From: an uncultured Collinsella sp.
Lineage (GTDB): Bacteria; Actinomycetota; Coriobacteriia; Coriobacteriales; Coriobacteriaceae
DNA length: 15,388 bases
Direction of reading: 5' to 3'
Assembly (NCBI GenBank): GCA_900544065.1
Contig: UQTR01000047.1
Span: 1 to 15,388, forward strand
Part shown: positions 13,610 to 15,388 of the stretch, piece by piece
Position numbering within the stretch: the first letter of the stretch is position 1
Layout: each line of letters begins with the position of its first letter
The notes under the pieces: model-generated
Told to the model about the DNA's origin: nothing
Database searches by the model: none
Seen by the model: only the letters and a program-made list of their open reading frames with translations
Position numbers and translations under genes: made by a program

Positions 13610-15343
13610 CTAGCCGCGGACCTCGCCGTTTACGCCCTTGCACACCTTGGTGACGATCTTCTGGTGCGCCTTCTCGACCTCTTCGCTAGTAAGCGTGTGG
13701 TCGTCCGAGCGATACGTGAGCGCAAAGGCCATGGACTTCTTGCCCTTGCCGATACGAACCGGATCGCGGTAGACATCGAACAGGCGCACGCCCTCGAGCA
13801 GCTTGCCGCCGGCGCTGGTAATACGGCGCTCAAGATCCTCGCAGGTCACGGCATTGTCGACCACAATGGCAAGGTCGTGCTCAACGGCCGGGTACTGCGA
13901 GAACTCGCGGTAGTTCTCCTGGTTGCGGGCGCCCTTGATCAGCTTGTCCAGGTCAAGCTCAAAGGCAACGACAACCTCGTCGATGCCGCAGGCCTCGCGC
14001 GCCTCGGGGTGGATCTCGCCGACCCAACCCAGCACGGTGCCGCCGGACAGAACCTCGGCCGCACGACCCGGCTGCAAAAAGGCATAGCCCTCGCCCTCGA
14101 CGGGACGGAAGCGAACCTTCTCGATGCGCAGCTGGGCGAGCAGCTCCTCGACGATACCCTTGCCAAAGAAGAAACGCAGTTTACGGTACTTCATGTTCCA
14201 AGACTGCTCGCTCCACTGGCCCGAGAGCACACCCGCGACGGACTTGGTCTCCTTGGGCAGGCTGGCGTTCTCGCGACCGTGGAACAGGCTGCCGACCTCG
14301 TACAGGTGCACGTTGGGCGTACCGTGCGCCTCGTTGTAGGCCACGGACTGCAGCAGGCCCGGCAGCAGCGAACGACGCATCTCGGTCTGCTCGGCCACCA
14401 GCGGGTTCATGAGCACCACGGGGCAGCCGCGACCCTCGGTGGGCATGCCGATCTTCTCCAGGTCGCCCGGGGCGGCAAAGCCAAAGGTCGTGGTCTCGTT
14501 GAGGCCGCAGGCGCGCAGGATCTCGCCGACCTTGCGGGTGAGCTTCTGCTCGCGGGTCAGGCCGCCGATGTGGTTCTTGGCAGCCGGGATGGTCGCCGTC
14601 ACACGGCCCATGCCCCATAGGCGCAGGACCTCCTCGATCAGGTCAATCTCGCGCGGCAGGTCGGGACGGAAGCTCGGCGGGGTAACCATAAAGTCCTCGC
14701 CGTCGCGCTCGACGGTGCAGCCCAGACGGGTAAGCGAACGCTCGATAAAATCGGGCTCGATGTCGGCACCGCAGATGGCATGCACGCGGGCCAGGCGCAG
14801 CTTGATGCTGTCGATGGTCTTGGGCGCGGGGAAAACATCGACATAGCCGGGAGCAACCTCGCCGCCGGCGATCTCCTCGATGAGCGCGCAGGTAACGTTG
14901 GCGACATCCACGCAGCCGGTCTCGTCAACCTGGCGCTCAAAGCGAATGGAGGCGTCGGAGATCAGCGACAGATCGCGGCTGGTGTGCGAGGTGCGACCGG
15001 CGTTGAAGCAAGCGCTCTCGACCATCACGTCGACGGTGTCGTCCTCGATCTCGGAATCCATGCCGCCCATAACGCCGGCCAACGCCACGGGGCGCTCGCC
15101 GTCGGTGATAAGGCCCATGCCGGCGTCGAGCACGCGCTCTTCGCCATCGAGCGTCGTGAATTTCTCATCCTGCTGGGCGGCGCGAACCACCACGCGACGG
15201 TGGCCATCGCGCTCGGCAAAGGTGTCCAGGTCAAAGGCGTGCAGCGGCTGACCGGTGAGCATCATCACGTAGTTGGTGATGTCGACGATGTTGTTGTGCG
15301 GACGCACGCCCAGGGCGTTAAGGCGCTTGACCATCCAGTCGGG
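13610..15343 (-). CDS. pheT: Phenylalanyl-tRNA synthetase beta subunit, N-terminal part missing
   Basis: The beta subunit of the alpha2-beta2 enzyme that charges tRNA-Phe. Only the last 577 residues are here; full-length PheT is about 800, so some 230 N-terminal residues (tRNA-binding OB domain and part of the B3/B4 region) lie beyond the right edge. The first genomic residues read PDWMVKRLNALGVRPHN, followed by IVDITNYVMMLTGQPLHAFD, the conserved B3/B4 editing-domain phrase. The B5 region follows (SIKLRLARVHAICGADIEPDFIERSLTRLGC), then the catalytic-like domain with DLIEEVLRLWGMGRV, and a C-terminal ferredoxin-fold anticodon-binding domain (about the last 95 residues, REFSQYPAVEHDLAIVVD to the end). 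The frame extends five codons (MYKRQ) into the adapter; those residues are not biological. The partner gene pheS should lie upstream, outside the window. Confidence 0.96.
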   Translation of the reverse strand, partial: PDWMVKRLNALGVRPHNNIVDITNYVMMLTGQPLHAFDLDTFAERDGHRRVVVRAAQQDEKFTTLDGEERVLDAGMGLITDGERPVALAGVMGGMDSEIEDDTVDVMVESACFNAGRTSHTSRDLSLISDASIRFERQVDETGCVDVANVTCALIEEIAGGEVAPGYVDVFPAPKTIDSIKLRLARVHAICGADIEPDFIERSLTRLGCTVERDGEDFMVTPPSFRPDLPREIDLIEEVLRLWGMGRVTATIPAAKNHIGGLTREQKLTRKVGEILRACGLNETTTFGFAAPGDLEKIGMPTEGRGCPVVLMNPLVAEQTEMRRSLLPGLLQSVAYNEAHGTPNVHLYEVGSLFHGRENASLPKETKSVAGVLSGQWSEQSWNMKYRKLRFFFGKGIVEELLAQLRIEKVRFRPVEGEGYAFLQPGRAAEVLSGGTVLGWVGEIHPEAREACGIDEVVVAFELDLDKLIKGARNQENYREFSQYPAVEHDLAIVVDNAVTCEDLERRITSAGGKLLEGVRLFDVYRDPVRIGKGKKSMAFALTYRSDDHTLTSEEVEKAHQKIVTKVCKGVNGEVRG

Positions 15344-15388
15344 CTGTCTCTTATACACATCTCCGAGCCCACGAGACCCTAAGACATC
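15344..15388. other. Nextera Read 2 adapter, i7 index and start of P7 (artifact)
   Basis: 15344-15362 is the transposon mosaic end (CTGTCTCTTATACACATCT). It is followed by CCGAGCCCACGAGAC (15363-15377), the Read 2 adapter, then CCTAAGAC, an 8-base i7-type index, and ATC, the first bases of P7. Together with the left end it shows a single tagmented fragment of about 15.3 kb. Confidence 0.98.

Overview
The window is about 15.3 kb of GC-rich bacterial chromosome (roughly 60% G+C by eye) bounded on both sides by Illumina Nextera transposase adapter. Genomic DNA therefore runs only from about 41 to 15343, and both outermost genes are cut by the library construction, not by evolution. The gene set (Flp/Tad pilus genes, a CbiM-type metal ECF transporter, GC-biased codons, strong GGAGG ribosome sites) fits an anaerobic gut actinobacterium of the Coriobacteriia, perhaps Collinsella or a relative. 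That placement is inferred from style and content, not from a marker search.

Layout, left to right. 41-3257 (minus): a tightly overlapping Tad pilus operon read cpaB - cpaE - cpaF, with cpaF cut by the adapter. 3458-4694 (minus): rsgA, a ribosome-assembly GTPase that has its own promoter and terminator. 4743-4923: a terminator and an 88-nt imperfect palindrome. 4935-7616 (minus): an 893-residue calcium-type P-type ATPase whose leader can fold to hide its ribosome binding site. 7617-8057: divergent intergenic region with a consensus -10 for pyk. 8058-9518 (plus): pyruvate kinase and a textbook terminator; this is the only plus-strand gene. 9722-10570 (minus): a zinc-dependent phospholipase C-like protein of unknown role. 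10650-13364 (minus): a metal ECF transporter operon read cbiM(N) - cbiQ - cbiO, preceded by a promoter and a palindrome of the NikR type, which points to nickel. 13610-15343 (minus): the C-terminal 577 residues of pheT.

Most of the window is ordinary core genome. I found no wholly new system, CRISPR array, prophage or insertion sequence. The best leads are regulatory: (1) the ATPase leader, where two hairpin loops are perfectly complementary over 7 nt and a 9-bp stem buries the Shine-Dalgarno sequence; (2) a GTGTTAC-N14-GTAACAC palindrome just downstream of the cbiM promoter; (3) the same compact layout used twice, where a promoter -35 box lies inside the loop of the upstream gene's terminator; and (4) the 88-nt palindrome after the ATPase. 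The adapter remnants matter practically, because they create a false N-terminus (MYKRQ) on the pheT reading frame.
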